Shown here: positions 1-10,505 of the stretch, piece by piece
Position numbering within the stretch: the stretch's first letter is position 1
How the letters are laid out: each line of letters opens with the position of its first letter
NCBI GenBank assembly: GCA_949128115.1
Contig: OX421961.1
Location: forward strand, 102,966,363-103,030,362
Reading direction: 5' to 3'
Origin: Anaspis maculata
Taxonomy: Eukaryota; Arthropoda; Insecta; Coleoptera; Scraptiidae
DNA: 64,000 nucleotides
Notes under the pieces: generated by a model
What the model was told of the DNA's origin: nothing
The model's database searches: none
Seen by the model: the letters and a program-made list of their open reading frames with translations, nothing else
Made by a program: the position numbers and the translations under genes

Positions 1-1389
1 AAAGTTGTTTTGTGCATATTTACTTTTTGTATAAAAAAATCGAAAATCGAATTCAACAAGTTGTGTAAAAAAAACTAAAAATCAAGAGTATTGTGCCACC
101 AGTGGTTCTCATTTTGTATGGCTTGTTGGGTTTTTGTGTACATTGCTAATGTAAGTTATGGTAATTTATGTTTGATTGCTTCAGTTCTTTTTTTCTTGTT
201 TTTGGTTAGTGTACCTACAATAAAGTATTCTTTTTATGTGTACGTTAATCCTGTTTCATTAGCATTGCTCCCTTTTGAATTTGTCTTGAGTATCAATATC
301 GCTGATTACTTCAGTACCTTTAGTACAATCATTAGAAATTGTCTTTGATCAGATTGTTACATAAGCTGGGTGAGCTCCAATCTAATGTCATTAAGTTCTG
401 GAGGTAATTTGTTGATCGTTCTCATGACTAAAAGCCAGTTCCACCTGCGAATTTAATCATTGTTAACTAATTGAGCTATTTTCTTTGGTGAATATTGGCT
501 TAGTGACCACAGAAAACACAAGTTTCACGAAAGAATATGGAAAAATGTTTAGACCACAACAGCTTGTATGCATTTTCCGTGGTCATTCAACCAGCACTGA
601 ACTAGAATCCATCAGAGAAAATGTCTCATATAACTAACAATAATTAAATTCGCTGGTGGAACTGGATGTAAATGTCTAAGCAAATTTGTTCTAAAAGGTT
701 TAGTTTAAGATAAGTATCTAACTAGGGGAGCCTTCCAATAACTGCGGCACAAGCGGACACATAGATACACACTTAATGTCAAAGTGCACTTGTCAGGTTG
801 ATGTCAAACCGCCCTAGGTTGTTGAAGTTGGAGGTGAAAATTTTTTAACCAATGAAAGAAAAACATGACAAAGACATTTTTGGAACTTTCGACAGATAAA
901 TACGGCTCCTACGTATTTAGTCAGAGGTATTTTCTTATTATTATCGCTCTAAATAAAACAACCGCGAAAAACAAAAGTTATCAATAATGATTTTTCCAAT
1001 CATTTTCGTCTTCAAAATGAGTCGAGGAACGAACCTTAAAATGAATTAAATAGGCTGGAACTCACCCCGGATGCGGCAGGTCAAAAGGGAAATGTGCATG
1101 TACCTACTTTTTAGATCTGGTGACAGAGCTTAAATTTCATTATTAGCAAAGAACTGGCTTCAGTTTGTTGTTTGTGAACTTGTGGCGCGCTTGCTGGGAC
1201 TGCTTTGAATAAGTGCTTTCGTTCAGCAACTGGGAAACATGATTTTCATTGTCTCTCCCATCCCATATTCCATGAGTAGGTACCTACTGCTCAAGAAATA
1301 CGGAATAGTTCTTGATGTTTCTTCTATAGACGTTATTTAAAAAAATTAAGGTTTAAGTTATGCAAGGAAGGCTTTCAGCTGCTAACATA
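1..1389. other. AT-rich intergenic or intronic DNA, no gene seen
   Basis: No convincing coding exon, RNA gene or long repeat is visible. An 85-codon open frame at 91-348 has low-complexity hydrophobic composition and no splice or family support, so it is not annotated. Short TAGGTAC tracts occur near 1160 and 1280. Confidence 0.5.
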
Positions 1390-1525
1390 TGGTGCGATTC
1401 TGTAAAAAATTACATTCCATAAAGGCTCTGTTACGTTGTTATTACCTAGGCAACAACCAATGGCCGACACGAATTTTTACATAACAGAGCGTTTATGAAA
1501 TGTTATTTTTTACAGAATAGCACCA
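1390..1525. mobile_element. 136-bp MITE with about 45-bp inverted ends
   Basis: The ends are inverted copies: TGGTGCGATTCTGTAAAAA at the left and the complement of the same at the right, extending inward through a shared AGGCTCTGTTACG / CATAACAGAGC segment. Flanks read ATA and TTA, compatible with a 2-3 bp TA-centred duplication. The ATTCTGTA core recurs at the ends of the MITE at 41761-41902, suggesting one family. Non-coding. Confidence 0.75.
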
Positions 1526-1934
1526 TTAGACTACTCATGTCTTAATTTTTCAACTGAGACCAGGAAAAAGCTCGCATTTTTCTAGCAAAGCTCCGTTTTT
1601 GCATTTTTTAAAAATAGAAAAACTATTTCTCAGTCACAAACTATAAATATACGGTGCGATAAACAAAATGTCATTCATTTTAACGATGGATTGGCTGAAT
1701 GACTGAATATTTTGACAGCAAAGCTAACTGAAGTGGACATTTGGTTGATTACATTTCCAGAGGCGACGGCATCGTAGGGTTCAACTATAAACAAGACTCA
1801 AATTTAGTTTCTTCGCTGTGGAAATATTGAATTATTCTTGCAACAGTTAAATTCATGACACAAAATCAACTGCTTGATCAACTGTGTTAGCTTGAACATC
1901 TAAGACTTGAACTGAGCAACTGGTAGTCCAGGCA
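1526..1934. other. Spacer, nothing recognised
   Basis: AT-rich sequence without a supported gene or inverted repeat. Confidence 0.4.
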
Positions 1935-3350
1935 ATGGGTAAGTTCTACCTTGCAAAAGGTCGCGGAGAGTCGAAAATTTGCCGTCTGGTACAGTTTTGT
2001 GTCCTGATTAACATACTGAATTTTCGAATTCGGTACGCCGCCGCTCGGTCCTCCACATCGAAAAGTTGGTGCTGAAGGACCCAAAAAGAGCCACTTTTCA
2101 CTAATCTATTGTGCATCGCCCTCTGACTTACCGCAATGAAACCACATGACTGTAGTGAAGCCCTTGATAGCATTTACTGCCACGCCAGTGCGATTCTTCG
2201 CGGTTAAAAAGAAATAATTCCTTTGGCAAACGTCTAGTTTTTCTTGATTTTGGAAGGATTTTTTTCTCATGCGGGAATATCACAAACTGACCTAACTCAG
2301 GTTGATTTCGATCAGCTTCTTTCTTCTTGAGCTCGTTCTGGTCTCATGATTTTCTTAACAGTATTTGTTGACAAGGTGTATTGCAAGAAGTGTAAAATTG
2401 CCAACACCAAATCAACAGTGATTTTTTCATAATTTTCATCGATCAGGAGTTTCAAATTCCAAAGGAAATGGTACCTTGGACTGTTTTCTGCTTATACAGC
2501 ATAGATCGAATCCCCAAATGCCCGTGGGAATACCGAAAAATGAATTATTCTCAGAGTGCGCGTAAATCTGCGAAGCTGCATCTGAACACTTGAAAATAGT
2601 CGTAACCAACACTACAACACCCAAAACAATGAATGACAGAAGAACCAGTTCAGGTTATTTATTGTTCAAATTTATGTTGTGTTGGTTACGACCATTTTCA
2701 GGTGTTTAGATGCGGTTTTGCAGATTAACGCGCGCCAAAAACAAAATGATTTTTTCGTACTTCCACGTGAATTTTGAAATTTGATCGCAAGCTGAATAAA
2801 CATAAAACAGTCCAAGCTACCAATTCCTGTTAAAATTGAACTTCATGATCACTGGCAATTATGAAAAAATGACTGTTGAATTTGGTGTTGGCAATTTAAC
2901 ATTTCTTCCAGTGCACCTTGTTAACAAATGATGTTATGAAAACTATGAGACCAGAACTAGCGCAAGAAGAAAGAAGCTGATCGAAATTCACTTGAGTTAG
3001 GTCAGCTGGTCATATTTCCGCGTGAGGAAAAAATCTTTTCAGAATCAAGAAAAACTAGATGTTTTCCGAAGGAATTATTTGTCTTTAACCGCGAAGAATG
3101 GGACTGGCGTGGCAACAAATGCATCAATAGTTTTAACAAAGTCATAGGTTCCCATTGCGGTAGGTGAGACGACGATGAACAGTGAATTGGCAAAAATTGG
3201 TTCTTTTTTGGTCCTTCGGCATCATCTTTCCAATGTAGAGGACCGAGCGGCGGCTTGCCGAATTCGAAAACTGAGTGTGGTTATCAGGACACAAAACTCT
3301 ACCAGAGTGCAAATTTTCGAATCTCCGCGACCTTTTGCAAGATAAACCCT
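1935..3350. repeat. Long diverged palindrome (about 0.7-kb arms)
   Basis: Left arm 1935-2635 and right arm about 2640-3350 are inverted copies with many substitutions and small indels. Matching blocks include CTTGCAAAAGGTCGCGGAGA near 1950 against its complement near 3330, GACCGAGCGGC near 2050/3240, and the GATCAGCTTCTTTCTTCTTG block near 2310/2970. The centre is near 2637. Short open frames in the two arms encode alignable peptides only because the arms are homologous; no domain is recognisable. Interpreted as an old foldback-type element. Confidence 0.8.
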
Positions 3351-3416
3351 ATTTTAATGTATCGGTCGACTGTACTATGGCTCTTATGGCGAGTTCACTT
3401 GGCTGATCCAGTTCTG

Positions 3417-3485
3417 CTCAGCTGCACTCGGTGCCAGAGGAACTCCAATAGAATGAGCTGTTCCCTCACAACGAGTGCGGCCGAG
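3417..3485 (-). mobile_element. 69-bp mini-MITE, copy 1
   Basis: Starts CTCAGCTGCACTC and ends GAGTGCGGCCGAG, inverted ends of about 20 bp around a core GGAACTCCAATAGAATGAGC. A second copy of exactly 69 bp lies in the opposite orientation at 21841-21909, where a TA duplication is clear. Very short for a transposable element but the two-copy structure is explicit. Confidence 0.65.
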
Positions 3486-3724
3486 GAGCACTGGAGCAGC
3501 GAAGTGAATTCGCCGTTAGTAAATAAGTACTCATCTTAAATGCGACAGTTGATGCAGTTTTATACCGAGCGATCAACAAATATCCCATTCAAGGTTGGCT
3601 TTGGTGTAGAAAAATTCAATCTTAAATAATTAATCTGAAAAAATTAACAAAAATGTTAGTGATGTAGAAATACAGTTATTTTGTGATATACAAGTGTTCG
3701 ATGATAAGATCGACAAACCGCAAT

Positions 3725-3947
3725 ATATCCGACACACTTTCTAATTTCAGTAGAATGACTTTTTGGAGCAAGAATAAAGTGACAAGCTGGAGCGCTGGGA
3801 GAATACGGCTGATGGCCGCTGATAGTTTCGCTCCAAAACTTTGCAAGTGCCATCAGCCGTAGCCGTATGTGGCCGTAGTCCCCTAGCTTGTCACTTTATT
3901 TTTGCTCCAAAAAGTCATGCTACTGAAAATAAAAGTGTATGGGATAT
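3725..3947. mobile_element. Foldback MITE, family F1 copy 1
   Basis: Inverted ends carry CAGTAGAATGACTTTTTGG and AATAAAGTGACAAGCT; the right end is the complement. The middle holds inverted CATCAGCCGTA/TACGGCTGATGG segments. A longer relative with the same ends is at 14785-15093. Flanks are ATATATCC / GGGATATGGTAT. Confidence 0.8.
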
Positions 3948-4100
3948 GGTATATTATTCTACCACAATTTTCGTAAAACTCATGATTTTCAGTCTGTTTG
4001 ATATAAACGGCAATGTTGATATTGTCAGGCTTGAACTTTCAAACATCAGTGCAACCAACTGCCAAGTTTTCTGAAGTTTTCAAATTTCAGATTAGAATAC

Positions 4101-4138
4101 AATCTCACAGCCAACTAGAATCACGGTAGGAGTGAACC
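4101..4138. repeat. Orphan terminal repeat of the 50.3-kb element
   Basis: The segment with TCACAGCCAACTAGAATCAC followed by GGTAGGAGTG is the complement of the left end of the element at 50299-51056. Only one end is seen here, so this is a relic or solo terminus. Confidence 0.55.
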
Positions 4139-4451
4139 TACTATATAGCGTTTTTCAAGGTGAATTTCAGGATCTGCCTCTGCCTTTTTAAAGGCAGATA
4201 CTGCATTTTGGACTAGGGCAACGAAATTTGGCATGGGCGAACTTAATACTAATACGGATGCCGACAATAATTGCTGCCAACGTGTTCAGTAGACTCGTAA
4301 GCTTCCTCCATCCTTTATGATTCCCAGACTGTCCTCGAGACGAAACAACATTTTCCAACATACCGACTACTCGAAGTAACGCTCTAAAAATGTCAAGTGC
4401 GTTTAGACTGTCACTCTCACAATGAAAGAGAATGCTCAATACTCAATAATA
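4139..4451. other. Spacer, nothing recognised
   Basis: No exon, RNA gene or inverted repeat supported. Open frames here lack family resemblance. Confidence 0.4.
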
Positions 4452-4577
4452 ATACCATGCGATCAACAAAATTCGGAATTGGGGTAGGCTGTGCCCTGGC
4501 CGAAAGCAGCTTGACATCGTGAAATTTGACCGGGTCACAGCCTACCCCAATTCCGAATTTTGTTGATCGCATGGTAT
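4452..4577. mobile_element. MITE with perfect 42-bp inverted ends
   Basis: Left arm 4452-4493 begins ATACCATGCGATCAAC; right arm 4536-4577 is its exact reverse complement over all 42 bases, with a 42-base loop. Perfect arms imply recent origin or gene conversion, in contrast with the diverged palindromes around it. Confidence 0.85.
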
Positions 4578-4582
4578 AACAA

Positions 4583-4687
4583 GTGGTATGATTATCATCG
4601 ATGATAATTTCGAATGGAATCGTGTCTGGAGTTGAATGTGCAGCATCGATTCCATGAGAAAATATCATCGATTAATAATCATACCAC
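4583..4687. repeat. Imperfect hairpin with GTGGTATGATTAT ends
   Basis: Begins GTGGTATGATTATCATCGAT and ends with ATCGATTAATAATCATACCAC-like complement; inner arms share ATGGAATCG. It abuts the preceding hairpin, so one may have inserted beside or into the other. Confidence 0.6.
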
Positions 4688-5237
4688 GAGTTAAATTTAG
4701 CAAGACTATATAACAAATTGAAAAAATTTAATTGTATACTTACATCTTACATCAGACATTTCAAGGCAAATCTGAGGTTCACCTATTTAGTGTCTATATG
4801 CATTATGCATTACAAAATACAATTCAAAGATTCGTCCATCGATAGTAAAGCGTATTGCATGGACATGATTTTCCATGTTACGAGCAGATCCCGTGTAAAT
4901 CCACCCAATGTGACATTTCTCTGATCTGAATGCCTGTGTCCTCATCAACACCACAGACGAATGCTGTATCTGTATATATTTTGTACAAGAACCCCCTTTT
5001 GGGGTGAGTATAATCACGTTTTAAACTCTTTTATTTGTATCCCATCATAATTTATGTATTTTCAACAGTTTACATTCAAAATAAAAGTTAACCTCAAACT
5101 GAAATCAATCTGACAGGAGGTGAACAAGCCGAAATCGGTAATAAATTCAATTGTTTTTTATAGTCGCTGTGATATCCTCTTGGTACCCCGAATCCGTGCA
5201 TCTCATTGGCTGAAATGCAGTCTAGTTACCTATGCGT
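4688..5237. other. AT-rich spacer
   Basis: No supported gene. One CTTTTGGGGTGAGTA stretch near 4995 is purely coincidental with donor-like sequence; no open exon abuts it. Confidence 0.4.
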
Positions 5238-6319
5238 TATACAGAGGGGTGCATAAAAAACGGCCACCGCTGCACCGCTGTAGCATCGTTATTCCTCATC
5301 CGATCTTCAAAATTCAAAAACTAGTTCAAATGGTGTAATGTCATCTATGACTCGACAGTAAAAAATATTTTTTCTATCATGATGCTTCTGAGCACTGACA
5401 GTCAACTTTTGTTTTTCAAATGACAACTATATTTTTTTAATTTATTTTTGGATTCCTTACGCTTATCTGAATATAATGATGCATCAATATCACCCTTTTT
5501 CTTATCAAACACGAAGATAAAAAATTGAACAGCGAAATTTTTACACATCACAGTAGCATCAAAACACCCACGATATGCACGCAATCCGGTTGGCTGGGTG
5601 CAAAATGATGTTCAAAAGCATAAAGTAGGTCAGGCGTTTGGTATTTGAAAACCTAAATGTCAAAATGTTTTCTAGCTCAAAAAAAGCTGTCCGTCTCTAA
5701 GACTTGTTTATTCTATATTTCTAGTTTATAATTTTATCTTTTAGGTGGGTATGTGTTGTTAAAATGAAGAATTAATAAGACATTTTTTCCTGACGGGTCA
5801 CAATACATACTCAGGAAGATATAAAACAGTGAGCTGAAAATAGAGAATAAAGACGTCTTAGAGACGGGCTTTTTTTTGAACTAAATAGAAAACATTTTGA
5901 CATTTACGTTTTCAAATACCAAACGCCTGACCTAATTTATGCTTTTGAACATCATTTTGCACTCAGCCTACCGGATTGTGTGCATATCGTGGGTGTTTTG
6001 ATGCTACTTACTGTGATGTGTAAAAATTTCGCTGTTCAATTTTTTTTTCTTCGTGTTTGATAACAAAAAGGGTGATATTGATACATCATTATATTCAGAT
6101 AAGCGTAAGAAATCCAAAAATAAATTAAAAAAATATAGTTGTCATTTGAAAAACAAAAGTTGACTGTCAGTGCTCAGAAGCATCATGATAGAAAAAATAT
6201 TTTTTACTGTCGAGTTATAGGAGACATTACACCATTTGAACAGGTTTTTGGATTTTGAAGATCGGATAAGGAATAACGATGCTACAGCGGTGGCCGTTTT
6301 TTATGCACCTCTCTGTATA
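5238..6319. repeat. Palindrome with about 490-bp arms and 110-bp spacer
   Basis: Ends are TATACAGAGGGGTGCATAAA and its complement ATGCACCTCTCTGTATA. Arms (5238-5725 and 5835-6319) match closely through TGACAGTCAACTTTTG, CTTACGCTTATCTGAATATA and GACGGACAG blocks. The spacer near 5725-5835 is unpaired. A 60-codon open frame in the arm has no recognisable domain. Confidence 0.85.
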
Positions 6320-6321
6320 TA

Positions 6322-6783
6322 CTACGTTTCCATGGAGAATTGAAATCGATTTGAAAACGGTATCGGGATTGAATACGGAAGTGTTCACATGAGTGGTTCG
6401 AACTCGGTATTCAAATCGATTTGAATTCTGTTTACATATCTGTCATGTAAGTCTAACCCTAACCTAAAACTATCCCAACCTAAACGTATGAAAGAAAGTG
6501 CAAGTACTCTGCAAACTGCAAGTGTGCAGAAGGCAGAAGTGCAGACAACAGGTGCAAGTATGAATGCGACCCTCGATGCGACCAGAACAGCGGTTTTACT
6601 CATTGCTATGTAACAGTTTCTGTTTGTTGATGTTTCGATCCAATCCCGATGCGATCCCAGAATTTGCCTAATAATCGACCTTGAGACTCAAATCGATTTG
6701 AATACGATGTTGCAAGCGTTTACATGCAGTTTTCAATCCCGATACCGTTTTCAAATCGATTTCAATTCTCCATGGAAACGTAG
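6322..6783. mobile_element. 462-bp MITE with TA duplication
   Basis: Ends CTACGTTTCCATGGAGAATT and complement GGAAACGTAG, with AAATCGATTT and AACGGTATCGGGATTG repeated in inverted form. Flanked on both sides by TA, as in Tc1/mariner-type insertions. It sits directly against the previous palindrome. Confidence 0.75.
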
Positions 6784-6796
6784 TAATTGTCGGTCA

Positions 6797-8275
6797 TACA
6801 GGGTGGTGAAAATTTCGATGCTCACCATTGGTATCTTGGAAACGGTAAGAGATACGAGGTCGGTTAAATTAGAAAAAAGTTGCGCATTTTTGTGGCGATT
6901 GACAATCTGAAAAGAAACTTTGAATATTTTGATTGGTTTACGATTTATCACGAAAAAACTGAAAATTTTGATTTCAGAAATTATTTTTTATCTTTCCAAC
7001 CATTCAAGCGATTTCAATCAAACTTGGTAGTTTCATGTTTTTGATCACTCCGAGTCGATCAACGTTGACAGAAATTTTCCAGGCCTTCTAGATGTCAAAT
7101 TATGATAGTCAACATTTGTTTTTCTTATGGCCGCCATATTGGATTTTTTGCACAAATAGATAGAGAAAAAAATTAGCTTTCCGAATTAGTAGCCAACATG
7201 TTCTTTTTATGACATTTGAGGCCTCAAATTTTGAAATTTTCGTAAATTATTGACAAAATCGGGAATGCTTTGAAAAACAATTGGAATATCATCAGTAGCA
7301 ACAACAAAAAAGTGACAGATGGTGTGCAATTGACGTATCTAACTTCTTAATCGTGTTTTGTGCTTGTTTGTACCGGTAGTTCATAAATTGAATGGGTCAA
7401 GGGTGTCTGTGAGCTCAAAAACGTCTGTCGGAACTAGCATCGTTCTTGTTGAAGTTTGATAAATTTACTAGAAAAGGAGTAAAGATTACCCTATTTCGAC
7501 AGACGTTTTTGAATTCACAGGCACCCTTGACTTATTTAATTTGTGAGCTCTCGGTACAAACAAGCACAAAACACGATTAAGAAGTTACGGCTCGATACCA
7601 AGTTGGGGCTAAGACCGCCGTAAGTGCCGTTACCATAGCAACGGCGGATACCAACCAATCAGACCGCGCTGTATTTGGCGAGTTACGCCGTCCCAACCTT
7701 CGCGCCTGCAACTTGGTATCGAGCCCTTAGATACGTCAATTGAACACAATCTGTATTTTTTCTGTTGTTGCTTTTGATAATATTTCAATTGTTTTTCAAA
7801 GCATTCCCGATTTTGTCAATAATTTTCGAAAATTTCAAAATTTGACGCTAAAAATGTCATAAAATAAACATGTTGGTTACTAATTCGGAAAGCTAATTTT
7901 TTTCTCTATCTATTGGTACAAAAGTCCAATATGGTGGCCATAAGAAAAACAAAAGTTGACTATCATAATTTGACATCTAGAAGGCCTGGAAAATTTCTGC
8001 CAACGTTGATCGACTCGGAGTGATCCAAAACATAAAACTACCAAGTTTGATTGAAATAGCTTGAATGGTTGGAAAGATAAAAAATAATTTCTGAAATCAA
8101 AATTTTCAGTTTTTTCGTGATAAATCGTAAACCAATCAAAATATTCGAAGTTTCTTTTCAGATTCTCAATCGCCACAAAAATGCGCAACTTTTTTCTAAT
8201 TTAACCGACCTCGTATCTCTTACCGTTTCCAAGATACCAATGGTGAGCCACGAAATTTTCACCACCCTGTATATC
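6797..8275. repeat. 1.5-kb palindrome ending in CACCCTGTA, with a nested MITE
   Basis: Left end TACAGGGTGGTGAAAATTTC and right end GAAATTTTCACCACCCTGTA. Arms match through GAGATACGAGGTCGGTTAAA, GATCAACGTTG, AATTAGCTTTCCGAATTAGT and ACACGATTAAGAAGTTA. The right arm is longer by the MITE at 7588-7726, whose absence from the left arm gives the empty site. No coding domain seen. Confidence 0.85.
7588..7726. mobile_element. 139-bp Harbinger-like MITE, TTA duplication
   Basis: Ends CGGCTCGATACCAAGTTG and CAACTTGGTATCGAGCCC, flanked by TTA at 7585-7587 and 7727-7729. The left palindrome arm preserves the uninterrupted sequence GAAGTTAGATACG in complement, so the 3-bp duplication is directly verified. 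A TTA duplication fits PIF/Harbinger. A diverged relative is at 54326-54478. Confidence 0.85.
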
Positions 8276-8363
8276 CATCCAATATATCACTATAATATAA
8301 AGTACGGAGTTTTCTTAAAATCTCCAGTAATATCTCAACAATGGACAATATTGTGATGAAAAA

Positions 8364-8604
8364 GTAGAGTTGACGGCACACCACAGGAACCTGTGGGCGG
8401 AGCCTAACTGCGCGAACTTAGTTCATCTAGTGGTGCACTTGGATTTGCAGTGGGGTTTTAGGTTTGTCTGTGACCGGGTAATGGTCCACCACTCCAGCTG
8501 ACGGTGTTGCTTCCCCTATTTCAACACAAGGACTCTTTCAAAACGATTTTTGTTTCTCTGTTTAGCCCCGCCCACAGGTCCCTGTGGTGTGCCGTCAACT
8601 CTAC
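8364..8604. mobile_element. 241-bp MITE with about 40-bp inverted ends
   Basis: Left end GTAGAGTTGACGGCACACCA and right end TGGTGTGCCGTCAACTCTAC; the arms continue through CAGG(A/G)ACCTGTGGGCGG. The inner 150 bp is unpaired. No clean target duplication could be fixed. Confidence 0.8.
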
Positions 8605-8681
8605 ATATCATTTTACTATGAAAACTTGAGTTCGGTGCAGAACTTCCGAACTTCGACTTGTGGTCGGACGCCGTTAATGCT

Positions 8682-8833
8682 GGCCTTACATTGAACATCA
8701 AATGCTGCAGCTTTCTTTGCAGCAGAGTTCTGATTGGAACTGACGCCTGTTATTGCTGTCAGTGACCAACATTTGACCAATGAGAGCTCGGCAGCAAAAA
8801 AAGCTGCAGCATTTGATGCTCAATGTAAGACCA
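8682..8833. mobile_element. MITE of about 150 bp
   Basis: Ends GGCCTTACATTGAACATCAA and complement TTGATGCTCAATGTAAGACC, with AAATGCTGCAGCTTT and GGCAGCA paired further in. Non-coding. Confidence 0.75.
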
Positions 8834-9324
8834 CCATAATACGGTTGTATGGCTTTGGGAACCTACGAAAGGTGAAATAGCTCGTCAAATTCAAGCATCC
8901 TGTGCGGTAATCCTCGCTGCCTTGTCTACCCTATAGTTTTTTCAAAATTTTCCTTGATTTTATGTTCAATATTCCAAGCTTTTTGACTCTTGTAATTTCA
9001 AATGAAGTATTATCAATGGTACCTACGTCGTTTGGATGTCTCAGTTTTATCATTTAGATACTACCTATGTATAAATCTATTCAGAAATCAAAATAATAGC
9101 TTTGCCAAAAATTGTATTGACGAAAATGCGTGATAGAGGATATATTATCTAATCTGAAGCCCATTTCAGGGCAAGGATGATCCTGTAATCCAGGCCCTGT
9201 GTCAGACCCTACGACTACACCAACACCAAAAATTAAACAAATTAATGCATAAATTGCAGTTTGCATGAGCGCTTGAGCTCGAAATTTTGCCCTGACCTAA
9301 TCCAAGCTCATTTTTCCCAAGAGC
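8834..9324. other. Spacer, nothing recognised
   Basis: No supported exon or repeat; a minus open frame at 9081-9266 has no family resemblance. Confidence 0.4.
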
Positions 9325-9668
9325 CAGTGCCGTCTTCAAGCATGGGCCCAGGGCCCCGGCTTTTAAATTTCCAAAACTTGAGACTATTTCTGTAAAAAAA
9401 TATTATTCTCATATCCCGTTCACGACGTTTATTCAATTATGTCACTTTTTAAGCTGATCGTGCGCCCTTGGCGCTCCATTCGACTCAACTAATCCAGAAA
9501 AGCCCAGTTTGCTGTCGAAAATTTTCAAGGAGCCCAAAATTTTGGTGAAAAAAGTTTGTTCAATGAGTAATAATTGTGCTAAAAGTGAAATTGAAAAACG
9601 TATATTTTCATAAGAAGGCCACTCATTGCCTTGTGCCGGGGGCCCCATTTGTTCAAAACACGGCACTG
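9325..9668. mobile_element. 344-bp hAT-type non-autonomous element
   Basis: Begins CAGTGCCGT and ends ACGGCACTG; subterminal GGGCCCAGGGCCCCGGC pairs with GCCGGGGGCCCC. Flanked by an exact 8-bp duplication CCAAGAGC (9317-9324 and 9669-9676). An 8-bp duplication and CAG.. ends are diagnostic of hAT. A 76-codon minus open frame inside is not transposase-like. Confidence 0.9.
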
Positions 9669-9947
9669 CCAAGAGCGGGAAAATATTGATTTATATCTGT
9701 CATAAACGTTTTTAACATGGCAAAGTTATTTATGTTCATGAGCTTATTACTTTCGATATGTATTATCACTAATATTTTGTTTTCAACTCAGTGCCAAGTC
9801 TAAATGTTCTTTTGTTGATCGCACTGTACCTACCTGGTAAATTGAATAAATAAATAAATAAATAGTCTTTATTTCCACTGACGGTGAAAATGTGATTTTT
9901 CGAGTTGTTTTAAACAAAAAAGTGCATTAAAAATACGTAACTTAATA
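9669..9947. other. Spacer with AATA microsatellite
   Basis: Contains a short AAATAAATAAATA tract near 9845; otherwise nothing recognised. Confidence 0.4.
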
Positions 9948-10505
9948 GGGACCGTGCACGGAGGCGAGGCCAAGCAGTTTGTGACTGACAGCGATCAGGG
10001 TGGCCGACTAGGGAACCTCTTACCAGCCATTCGTTTGGCAGCATGACGGCTGTTAGCTGCTTGAGGTTAGGTCAAATGCCAAATGCCGTCAACGCCAAAT
10101 GCTTTGGCATGAAATGTTGCTGCCTTCGTTTCTTCTTTGACGTTCCACAACGAATTTAATCTTGCAAAATGCAATTTTCCTGCCCTTTCCCATCACCCCT
10201 TCACTAAACACAATGTCCCTGTCCCACTTCACTTCCGAGAGCCCTGTTTTTAAAACGATATCTATTTTTGAGCAAGATTCTCAAATGCGAATGTTCCCAA
10301 AGAAATTTGATGACATTGTCAAGTTTGAATTGTTGGCGGTTTTGTTGGATTTGGGCAGGCAACAATTCAAACTGACAGATTTTTTCCACAAATTTGCATC
10401 CGGGAATGCAGATTTCTTTATTCAAATCGCTGTCGCTGTCAAAAGATCGTAATTATTGTCAATTTCGCTCACTACGCTGCGCCACATGGCATCATACACG
10501 GTCCC
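9948..10505. mobile_element. 558-bp element with GGGACCGTG ends
   Basis: Starts GGGACCGTGCACG and ends ACACGGTCCC, flanked by TA on both sides. An internal imperfect palindrome is centred near 10320 (AATTTGATGACATTGTC, then CAATTCAAACTGACAGATTTT). Open frames of 96 and 73 codons on opposite strands are palindrome products, with no domain seen. Confidence 0.7.
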
